A stretch of 64,000 nucleotides of DNA from Salvelinus alpinus (taxonomy: Eukaryota > Chordata > Actinopteri > Salmoniformes > Salmonidae): NCBI RefSeq assembly GCF_045679555.1, contig NC_092090.1, positions 30,492,788 to 30,556,787 of the forward strand, given 5' to 3'. Positions within the stretch are counted from its first letter, which is position 1. Each line of letters opens with the position of its first letter. Below, in pieces: positions 35,223 to 47,200 of this stretch. Below the pieces are notes generated by a model. The model saw only the letters and a list, made by a program, of their open reading frames with translations. It was not told the origin of the DNA and made no database searches. The position numbers and the translations under genes are program-made.

Positions 35223-38200
35223 CTGAGAGGGAAAGAGGAGCGCAAAATAAAGGGGGGAGATTAGAGAGGAGGGAGGGTGTGGTAACAGATTCACCAAATA
35301 GAGGAACATATGTTTTTTAAATTTTAAATGTTTAAAAATGTGTCAGAGTAACAAGTGAAATTATTTAATGAAATCAAAATAGGATAGAATGAAGGCAGAA
35401 ATGGTAAGGGGTCAAGTAAGAAAAAAGTAGAATACAGTAGGAATAATAAGATGGATGTGAGTAAGGGAGGTATTATAGAGAGTAGAGATGATAGAGGAGA
35501 GGGGTTGGAGCACAGAGGGGTAAGAGAGAGGGATAAAGGGTTAAGGTTAGGGTTACACTTCACAAATCACTACCAGTAGACTAAACTACTTCTGTTCTAC
35601 AGGGGCTAAACCAGAGGGGGGCGAGGGGGGAACTGTACTACCATACGTTGCCACTGATCTGGAGTCAGACCAATGACTGTGGGTCAGAGTGAGGAGCGTG
35701 CATGGGAGAAAGGTACAGTGGCAGAGTTAATGCTGTCATGCTTTACTTATCTGAACATATAGAACAAACTTTGAAGGACTAAGTACATTCTTGCAGACTC
35801 TTGCACATAACATACATTCAACGGCCAAAATAAACGAAACACCAACAAAGTGTCTTAATAGGGTGTAGGGCCACCACAAGCCAGAACAGCTTCAATGCAC
35901 CGTGGTATAGATTCTACACGTGACTGGAACTCTATTGGAGGGATGCAACATAATCAATTTCATGCTCATCCACCATTCAGTGGATAGGGGTATTGTCATC
36001 CTATGGGGGCAGAGCCATGGTAGCTAAAATGTAAAAAATACCAGCCTGCCCAGCATTTTTAGACATGACCCTAAGCATGATGGGATGTTAATTGCTTAAT
36101 TGACTCAGGAACCACACTTGTGGAAGCACCTGCTTTCAGTATACTTTGTATCCTTCATTTACTCAAGTGTTTCCATTATTTGGGCAGTTACCTGTACACA
36201 TGCATGAGATTTTGATTATACACAGTCAGTCATAAATGTTTCCAGTCTCTGCCCAGACCCTCCCAAAGCTCCACCCATATCCCAGTGGACTAACCGAACA
36301 CTGCTGTTCCTGCGGTGTTGTGTGGTTGGGGTGGGTTGTTGGGAGGCAGGAGGCGGGGCGGCTGCCATGAAGATGGTCTCTGGGTTCAGGTCCACCTCGG
36401 TTGGGCTCACCATTACCTTTGCAGCTGAAAGCAGGGCTGTCTTCCCTTTGTTATAGTTCTCCAGCACCTGTCAATAACACGATAGGAGGAGCAGTCAATT
36501 TACTGCTACCAGCATTGTAGACATTATTGACTGATTTGGAGGCTCTGGAAGGACTGAAGGGAGAGCAGTAACAGTGAACTAAGGTGATCAGTAAGGAGCG
36601 TTTAAGTGCTGTAGAACTGGAATTGCCTGTAATATGTAATTGACATAAGCAAGAACAATGGATTGACAGGTAGGCTAGTAGAGGAAAAAGTCAATGTTAA
36701 GATTATTGAAAACAAGGCATTGAGACGAGTCAACACTGTGTCAAGTGAAGGGAAAGATGAAGGTCAGAAACACTAAGTCCATCCACCCTCATTTGTTTAA
36801 GCATGGTACTTGAATACTGAACAAACCTGGATAGCACAGGCAAACACCAAACCCGAGTAGATACCAAAGTCATGCACTATACCCCTGGATACAAATCTCA
36901 GACTTTCACCTTACATGTTGCTGCACAAGTAGTCCATACAATGTAGGCCTACGCAGATGTATGTGTGGTGTGTACACCCTAAGTAGGTTAATCATCTAAA
37001 CTGATGAAAAAGAAAAGGAGAGCAGAGAGCACAGATAACAGTTACTACACACTCATGGTAATCCCATCACCACACAGAGAGAGCACAGACAACAGTTACT
37101 ACACACTCATGGTAATCCCATCACCACACAGAGAGCACAGACAACAGTTACTACACACTCATGGTAATCCCATCACCACACAGAGAGAGCACAGACAACA
37201 GTTACTACACACTCATGGTAATCCCATCACCACACAGAGAGAGCACAGACAACAGTTACTACACACTCATGGTAATCCCATCACCACACAGAGAGAGCAC
37301 AGACAACAGTTACTACACACTCATGGTAATCCCATCACCACACAGAGAGCACAGACAACAGTTACTACACTCATGGTAATCCCATCACCACACAGAGAGA
37401 GCACAGACAACAGTTACTACACACTCATGGTAATCCCATCACCACACAGAGAGAGCACAGACAACAGTTACTACACACTCATGGTAATCCCATCACCACA
37501 CAGAGAGAGCACAGACAACAGTTACTACACTCATGGTAATCCCATCACCACACAGAGAGAGCACAGACAACAGTAACTACACTCATGGTAATCCCATCAC
37601 CACACAGAGAGAGCACAGACAACAGTTACTACACACTCATGGTAATCCCATCACCACAGAGAGAGCACAGACAACAGTTACTACACACTCATGGTAATCC
37701 CATCACCACACAGAGAGAGCACAGACAACAGTTACTACACACTCATGGTAATCCCATCACCACACAGAGAGAGCACAGACAACAGTTACTACACACTCAT
37801 GGTAATCCCATCACCACACAGAGAGAGCACAGACAACAGTTACTACACACTCATGGTAATCCCATCACCACACAGAGAGAGCACAGACAACAGTTACTAC
37901 ACACTCATGGTAATCCCATCACCACACAGAGAGAGCACAGACAACAGTTACTACACACTCATGGTAATCCCATCACCACACAGAGAGAGCACAGACAACA
38001 GTTACTACACACTCATGGTAATCCCATCACCACACAGAGAGCACAGACAACAGTTACTACACACTCATGGTAATCCCATCACCACACAGAGAGAGCACAG
38101 ACAACAGTTACTACACTCATGGTAATCCCATCACCACACAGAGAGAGCAGACAACAGTTACTACACTCATGGTAATCCCATCACCACACAGAGAGAGCAC

Positions 38201-41200
38201 AGACAACAGTTACTACACTCATGGTAATCCCATCACCACACAGAGAGAGCAGACAACAGTTACTACACACTCATGGTAATCCCATCACCACACAGAGAGA
38301 GCACAGACAACAGTTACTACACACTCATGGTAATCCCATCACCACACAGAGAGAGCACAGACAACAGTTACTACACTCATGGTAATCCCATCACCACACA
38401 GAGAGAGCACAGACAACAGTAACTACACTCATGGTAATCACGTCACCACACAGAGAGAGCACAGACAACAGTTACTACACACTCATGGTAATCCCATCAC
38501 CACACAGAGAGAGCACAGACAACAGTAACTACACTCATGGTAATCACGTCACCACACAGGTAAATATGTTATTTGTCTTTAATGAGTTAAAATGAAAAAT
38601 GAAAAAAAGCATTATTCAAAAACATACAATATCATTAATAAATATGAAAACATTTGGATCACATGCCATGCATTTTTTAAAACACATTGTGACATGGAAT
38701 ACAACATTTCAATATGAAAATAACAAATGGCTATAATGAAACAGGAAAATAAATTATATTGGGAGTTAACATTGAACAAACATTGATGGTATTGGTATGA
38801 AAGCTATGTGTAACAGGAAGAGATGGACAGAGAGGGATGTGAGTAAAAACAGTCAGCTAATGATGGGTGTCAATCAGCTTATAAAAAACTAAATGAAGTA
38901 CAGTACTTTTCTGTATATAACTATAGCACATACTGAGAACCAGGCGAAAGATCAATAAGGCAGGAAGCAGCATGACCTTAATATTTCCATAGCAACAACA
39001 ATAGAAAAAGGCACATCCCCAACACCCCAGCAGCACCACAGGGGACATAATCAGAAACAAAGCCACCAAGATCAAATACTGTAAAACACATCAACCAGTA
39101 GGTGCATCTCCAACAGTGCTCAGAGTGCTCTCCCACAGCGCAGAACAGTACCAGGGAAGTACTGTTCTGCCTCCATGACCAGTGCTTGATTTGGACTGAA
39201 ATAGGTGCTGGCACTCATTTTGAGTGCTGGTACTGTTTACATTTAGGTGCTTGAGCTAGGAAAATGAGCTCAAGCAGTAGAAAATGTGAGGTGCAGGTAT
39301 TCAGCTCTGGTGAGCTCCTGCCCAAGTCAAGCACTAACCATGACTAATAGACCAGCATGTCCTCCCTCTTTGTAACGAACCCATTGAGATATATTATTAG
39401 GTCAATTTGTCTTTTGACTAATTATATCAATGAACTGAGCATAAACGAGGGCTAGCTCAGTGCTCCATCATCTCACTAATATAAAGTGAACTGGTCTGAA
39501 TGGTGGGAGGTTATTTCAGGCTAGTCAATCTGTACAAGTAGTCATCACTGTCAGGTAACAGGCTACTCTAATTTAAAACCAGACCGTTAGAATCTATTTG
39601 ATGTGACCACACGGTCTACAGTAGCCTGGTTGCCGGTCTGTTTGTGCCATCATGCCAACTGTGGGGGAATCAGAGGACTCAGAAAAGCTTAACACATCCT
39701 CCTTACTCAGGACACCTTGAGCTGCCAATTTGTAACAGCAGGAGGCCACAAGGAATAATGAGGAGGGGGTTAGTGTTGGAGAAATGGGGGTAACCATGGA
39801 AAGCACACTGCATCTAGAGAAAAGCGTGCATTAGTTAGTAAGTAGGTGGTTTCTCAATCTGAACAATTTGAAGCTAAAGCAAAGAGCAAGACAGGGTTTG
39901 TAAGACTGAAGAGGCAGAGGAGGAATGTGAGCTGGAAAGGAGAGGCAGAGACTAACGTTAAACCAGAAGATTTGGGATAGGTAGTGGGAGGGTGGTGGAT
40001 GGTGTATTTGAAGAGTCTACTTGGGTAGATGAAGGGGTATTGGATAGTACAGGTTCAGAGGGGCTTGGTGGAAGGGTACACCTGTAAGAGGGGGTCTGTC
40101 TGTCATGATTGTGGGGGAAAGGGTAGGTCTGTTTGGGGGGTACTTGATGCTTGAGGAAAAGAGAGTGGATGTGACAGAGGTGTAGAGAACAAGTCCGTTT
40201 CCTGAGTAGAGGGGTCATTCGATAATTGGGAGACGGCGGGTTGGTCTATGTGGGAGACGGCGGGTTGGTCTATGTGGGAGACGGCGGGTTGGTCTATGTG
40301 GGAGACGGCGGGTTGGTCTATGTGGGAGACGGCGGGTTGGTCTATGTTGGAGACGGCGGGTTGGTCTATTTGGGGGGAGGTATTTGATGGTTCAGTGGGG
40401 GAAAGACTACCTATAAGAGGAGGGGTAGAGTGTGTTTGGGGAACAGATGGGGTATCTCTAAGAGGGGTAGATGGCAGCTCTATTTTGGGGGTAGAGGGAC
40501 AATCTGAAAGAGAACAGGGAGAGGAAATGTCTTTGTGGGTATCAGAATATGTATTTGAAAGAGGAGAGAAACAGTGTGGGTCTTTCTTGGTATCAGAAGA
40601 GCTATCTGAAAGAGGAGAGGTAGAGAGTGAATCTTTGTGGGTGTTAGAGGAGGTATCTGAAAGCAGAGGTGTAGAGGGCAGCTCTGTTTCAGAGGTTATG
40701 ACCACAACAGTGCTGGCTGGTTGGCCCTCATCCTCCATCGGCTCTGCACCTGCCTGCTCAGAACTGAGACCAAATGGTTCCAGTACCTGCAGAAACATCA
40801 TAAGTATCACACAGACATACAAACACACCACTGCAGTTTCAATCACACAACACCATGCTTACACCAATACCCAACACACAGCAGACACACTCCAACACCA
40901 ATGCAGTTCCATCAGAGTAACCTCAGTATAGCCTAAGCATGTAGTGCCTGTGGAGCAGCCCAGACAGAACATTCAGCACACCGTCAGTGAACAGCACCCT
41001 TCTCCAGCTACAGCACAAGAAAACATGAGGTTAGTTCATTGAAAACATACAATTGTTAGGAAAGCTTTTACAGACAGAAACCCACAAACACATTCATACA
41101 TACAGTTGAAGTTGGAAGTTTACATTACACATAGGTTGGAGTCATTAAAACTCGTTTTTCAACCACTCCACAAATTTTTTGTTAACAAACAATAGTTTTG

Positions 41201-44200
41201 GCAAGTCGGATAGGACATCTACTTTGTGCATGACAAGTAATTTTTCCAACAATTGTTTACAGACAGATTATTTAACTGAGGTAGTCACCTGCAATGCATT
41301 TCAATTAACAGGTGTGCCTTGTTAACAGTTAATTTGGGGAATTTCTTTCCTTCTTAATGCCTAGTTAAATGAAGGTTAAATAAAAAAATATATTTAAAAA
41401 ATGCGTTTGAGCCAGTCAGTTGTGTTGTGACAAGGTAGGGGTGGTATACAGAAGATAGTCCTATATGGTAAAAGACCAAGTTTTTATTATGGCAAGAACA
41501 GCTCAAATAAGCAAAGATAAATGACAGTCCATCATTACTTTAAGACATGAAGGTCAATCAATCCGGAAAATTTCAAGAACTTTGATAGTTACTTCAAGTG
41601 CAGTCGCGAAAACCATCAAGCGCTATGATGAACCTGGTTCTCATGAGTACCGCCACGGGAAAGGAAGACCCAGAGTTACCTCTGCCGCAGAGGATAAGTT
41701 CATTAGTTACCAGCCTCAATTTCCGCCCCAAATACAGTTGAAGTCGGAAGTTTACATACGCTTAGGTTGGAGTCATTAAAACTCGTTTTTCAACCTCTCC
41801 ACAAATTTCTTGTTAAAACTATAGCTTTGGCAAGTCAGTTAGGACATCTACTTTGTGCAGGACAAGTCATTTTTCCAAAAATAGTTAACAGACAGATTAT
41901 TTATTTTACATACACTAAGTTGACCATGCCTTTAAACAGCTTGGAAAATTCCAGAAAATTATGTCATGGCTTTAGAAGCTTCTGATAGGCTAATTGACAT
42001 AATTTGAGTCAATTGGAGGTGTACCTGTGGATGTATTTCAAGGCCTACCTTCAAACTCAGTGCCTCTTTGCTTGACATCATGGAGAAATCAAAAGAAATC
42101 AGCAATGACCTCAGAAAAAATAATTGTAGACCTCCACAAGTCTGGTTCATCCTTGGGAGCAATTTCCAAATGCCTGAAGGTACCACCTTCATCTGTACAA
42201 ACATTAGTACGCAAGTATACACACCGTGGGACCACGCAGCCGTCATACCGCTCAGGAAGGAGACACCTTCTGTCTCCTAGAGATGAACGTACTTTGTTGC
42301 GAAAAGTGCAAATCAATCCCAGAACAACAACAAAGGACCTTGTGAAGATGCTGGAGGAAACGGGTACAAAAATATCTATATCCACAGTCCTATATCGACA
42401 TAACCTGAAAGGCCGCTCAGCATGGAAGAAGCCACTGCTCCAAAACGGCCATAAAAAAGTCAGACTACGGTTTACAACTGCACACGGGGACAAAGATCGT
42501 ACTTTTTGGAGAAACGTCCTCTGGTCTGATGAAACAAAAATAGAACTGTTTGTCCATAATGACCATCGTTATGTTTGGAGGAAAAAGGGGGAGGCTTGCA
42601 AGCCGAAGAACAACATCCCAACCGTGAAGCATGGGGGTGGCAGCATCATGTTGTGGGGGTGCTTTGCTGCAGGAGGGACTGGTACATTTCACAAAATAGA
42701 TGGCATCATGATGCAGAAAAATGATGTGGACATATTGAAGCAACATCTCAAGAGATCAGTCAGGAAGTTTAAGCTTGATCGCAAATGGGTCTTCCAAATT
42801 GACAATGACCCCAAGCATACTTCCAAAGTTGTGCAAAATGGCTTAAGGACAACAAAGTCAAGGTATTGGAGTGGCCATCACAAAGCCCTGACCTCATCCT
42901 ATAGAAAATGTGTGGGCAGAACTGAAAAAGCGTGTGAGCAAGGAGGCCTACAAACCTGACTCAGTTACACCAGCACTGTCAGGAGGAATGGGGCAAAATT
43001 CACCCAACTTATTGTAGGAAGCGTGTGGAAGGCTACCCAAAACGTTTGACCCAAATTAAATTTAAAGGCAATGCCACCAAATACTAATTGAGTGTATGTA
43101 AACTTCTGACCCACTGGGAATGTGATGAAAGAAATAAAAGCTGAAATAAATCATTGTCTCTATTATTATTCTGACATTTCACATTCTTAAAATAAAGTGG
43201 TGATCCTAACTGACCTAAGACAGGGAATTTTTACTAGGATTAAATGTCAGGAATTGTGAAAAACTGAGTTTAAATGTATTTGGCTAAGGTGTATGTATAC
43301 TTCCGACTTCAACTGTAGACCGTTCATCCAGTGTCATCACCTGCCAACTCAGTGTATGAATGAGGTTTGGTTAATTGATACTTCCCTCAGTGCATTTCAC
43401 AGCGCTCCGCTACCTTATTCTGCCACCTTCCCCAACAGAGCATCTGACCAGGACCCCTACACTCTCATTTTATCTACAGGAAACCTCCACCCATCCCATC
43501 CAACACACAAAGGAAACCCAGACAGACATGGACAGTGTATCTATTATATTCACAGACCTTGTTAAGTCCCTCCATCACCATGTGAGGCATGTGCTCGTTT
43601 AGCATGGCAGGGGAGATGATGACCTCGTTGAAAGACTTGTTATCCCCCCAGAGAGCTGAGTAGGTGGGCTCCTCCTGTCCACAGCTACACACAGAGAGGG
43701 GCATGCTAAATTATATACGCAGCAAAATGATGTATGCATGCACATTTATACCAAAAGTAATGTCTGCGTAAAGCCAGTCTTTTCACTAGTACAGTTTCTG
43801 TCCAATTAGCATAAAACATGTCACACTAGATGTGTACTAAACTGATTGGTAGTATACACTGTCCTCACCCACTTGGACGAAAGGAATGCATGTGAGGATG
43901 CTGTTCATCAACTACAATACCGCTAAGCTCACCACAAAGCTCTCAGCCTTGGGACTGAACTCCTCCCTATGCAACTGGGTGCTGGACTTCCTGACGGGCT
44001 GCCCCCAGGTGGTGAAGGTAGGCAACATCACCTCCTTCACACTGATCCTTAACACGGGAGCCCCACAAGGGTCCCCTACTGTACTCCCTGTATACCCACG
44101 ACTGGGTGGCCTCACACAGTTCCAACTCCCTCATCAAGTTCACTGACGACACAACAGTATTAGGCCTTAGTCCCAAACATGACAAGACGGTCTACAGAGA

Positions 44201-47200
44201 GGAGGTAGGCATTCTTACGGCGTGGTGCCAGGTAAACAACCTCTCACTCAACGTCAGCAAAACAAAGGAGCTGATTGTGGACTTCAGGAGGAACCAGGCT
44301 GGACACGCTCCCATCCTCATCAACAGGGCCGCCCTGGAGACGGTCCCAAAAAAAAGTTCATCGGCATAAACATCTCGAAGGAATTGAAATGGTCAAACCA
44401 CACGGACACCGTGGTGAAGAAGCTTCAGCGCATAAGACGGCGGGAAGGATAATTGGTATAGATCAAGAATCAGCCACCATCATGCACACAAAAACTCATC
44501 CTCCTAAAAGTTGAAAACATTTTACAGGACACTGCTCATCCCCTTCACTCAAAACAGATAGATATGGGGACTCTTTCATTCCAACAGCCATTAGGCTGTA
44601 TAATAGATAGTCTGTTGGTCCCTCCAGTATACAGGATATTGCACTTTCACTTTAAACGTGTAGCTATAGCACTTTGAATTAATTATTTTGTGTAGTTTCT
44701 GTAAAGTATTTTTAAGCACATGACCAAACAAATTTCCCCCTGGTGGGATAATAAAGTTGATCTTAATCTCTGAAGGAGGCACGACAGCTACTCTGCAACC
44801 TCAAGAGGCTGAAAAAATGTGGCCTGTCCCCGAGGGCCCTCAGTGTTCTACAGGAGCACCATCGAGAGCATACTGTTGGGCTGCATCACAGCCTGGTACG
44901 GCAACTCTGCCGCCGCTGACCGCAAGGCTCTACAGAGGGTGGTACCCTCAGCCGAACGCACAATCGTGTGCACACTGCCTGCCCTCCAGGACACCTACAA
45001 CACAAGGTGTCGCAGGAAGGCCAAGAAGATCATCATGGACCTCAGCCACCCGAGCCACGGCCTGTTCTCCCTGATTTCAACACTCAATATAGGTGCATCG
45101 TGGCAAAGACTGACAGACTGGCCAATAGCTTCCAACCCCAGATCATCAGGCTGCTGAGTAGCCACCAATAGGCTGCTTGCTACCTGCTCCCCCTGTCCCT
45201 CTCCTGCCCCCAGACTCACTTCACTTCTCTTTGACCTGCATTGTTGGTCAGATGATTCCACAGTACCCTGAAATGACATCTGTGACCCTGTCAATGTGAC
45301 TAATAAACTTTCTTGTGCCATCATTGTAATGCCAGGGCTCTTACCATGTCTCTGAGGGGTGGTTGTGGACCACGTGGATGACCTTGCCCGGGGGGTAGAG
45401 AGGGGTGGAGGCTGACAGGGCGATGCTGAGATCACTGGGGTGCAGCCAGAGACGGGTGCTGGGGGGCACAGGGGCTGTCTGGGGCTGGGGGCCGTCGTCC
45501 ACAGGCAGCTCGGACTTAGGAATGCACTTAGTTCCCCCTGCAATGATCCTCCACTGGCAGGGAGATATCAGCAGTTACAACCTATACTGATAGCGGTTAG
45601 TGCACAGTGTTGATGCTTCCTTTCTGTAGAATATAGAGTTTGATCACACACACACAGTTTGCTGTCTAATTAGAAAGACATGCGCTACCTTTGGCTTGTC
45701 GCTCTTCTGTAAGACTTCCAGCAGGTGGCGCCGAAACCCCTCCAACTGAGAGAGACCAATCCTATGAGAGACAAACAGGAGAGAAATGAGTACAGCTGTA
45801 CATCATGACATACGATACTTGAAATAGGTGGGGTTTCTACATAGATGACATACCTTGGGACAAGGTCCTTTCCCAAAACGACAGAGGTGACAAACTCTTT
45901 GGAGTACTCCATGGCATCCTCACTGTAGAAACAAAACGATGAGGAGAGTCAAATCAAATGTTATTGGTCACACACACATATTTAGCAGATGTTACTGCGG
46001 GTGTAGCAAAATGCTTGTCAGACACAAAAAGAGAAAGAGGAAGTGAAAAAAGGAAGAGCGGGTCAGAAAAACTAAGTGTTTGTCTAGTAAGAGTGTGATG
46101 TGTACTCTTTCCCTCCGTCACCACTGAAACTGTTGCTGCTGAATTTCCAGCCAGACGTTTTCCACACACACAAATCACGAGTATGATCTCATTCCAGCTA
46201 AATAATTCAACATCTCTCCACAGCAAACGTCGATGTGTAGAGGCATCAAGGCCCGCAATGAGTTGCCCTTCGATAAAAAGCACCCAAAATAGACAGCGGT
46301 GTCATAAAAGGGATTGGGATCTAATCAATATCAATAGATGAGATCAGAGAGAAACGTGCTAGATCACGAGTCACGACTGACAAATATGAAGAAAAAAGAT
46401 CTCAGCACAGAAAACAATGGTGTATACAGAGATGGTGCTTCTGAGTTCCCTGCCTTATAATCTAGAAACTGGAGGACTTGACAAAGGCCTCTACCTCATC
46501 TGATCAGCACAGATAATCTAGAACCAGTTCGAACCACAAATGACCTTCTCAGAACAGCACTGGACTGGCAGAGCACTGGAACATGTCATAGGCCAGCTTT
46601 TTCAAGCAGAAATTTGCATCCTGTAGCTCTAACTCCAAAACGTTCTGGGATACTGTAAAGTCCATGGAGAACAAGAGCACCTCCTCCCAGCTGCCCACTG
46701 CACTGAGGCTAGGTAACACGGTCACCACCGATAAATCCGTGATAATCGAAGACTTCAACAAGCATTTCTCAATGGCTGGCCATGCCTTCCTCCTGGCGAC
46801 TCCAACCTTGGCCAACAGCCCCTCCCCCCCCCCCCCCCCCCCGCTGCTACTCGCCGAAGCCTCCCCAGCTTCTCCTTTACCCAAAGATGTTCTGAAAGAG
46901 CTGGAAAACCTGGACCCATACAAATCAGCTGGGCTTGACAATCTGGACCCCCTATTTCTGAAACTGTCCGCCGCCATTGTCGCACCCCCTATTACCAGCC
47001 TGTTCAACCTCTCCTTCGTATCATCTGAGATCCCCAAGGATTGGAAAGCTGCCGCGGTCATCCCCCTCTTCAAAGGGGGAGACACCCTGGACCCAAACTG
47101 TTACAGACCTATATCCATCCTGCCCTGCCTATCTAAGGTCTTCGAAAGCCAAGTCAACAAACAGATCACTGACCATCTCGAATCCCACCGTACCTTCTCC

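Noticed and set aside
37004-38279. Long plus-strand open frames (up to 190 codons) with an 18-residue repeat
   Set aside because: They arise because the minisatellite unit is 54 bp. There is no start context, splice site or known family.
37020-38559. Tandem direct repeats as a CRISPR array
   Set aside because: Units are contiguous, with no unique spacers, in a vertebrate intron. The same holds for 48905-49466.
40248-40931. 227-codon plus-strand frame over the 24-bp repeat
   Set aside because: It is the antisense shadow of a repeat whose period is divisible by 3, with no splice support. The minus frame has an acceptor in the right phase and is the better candidate.
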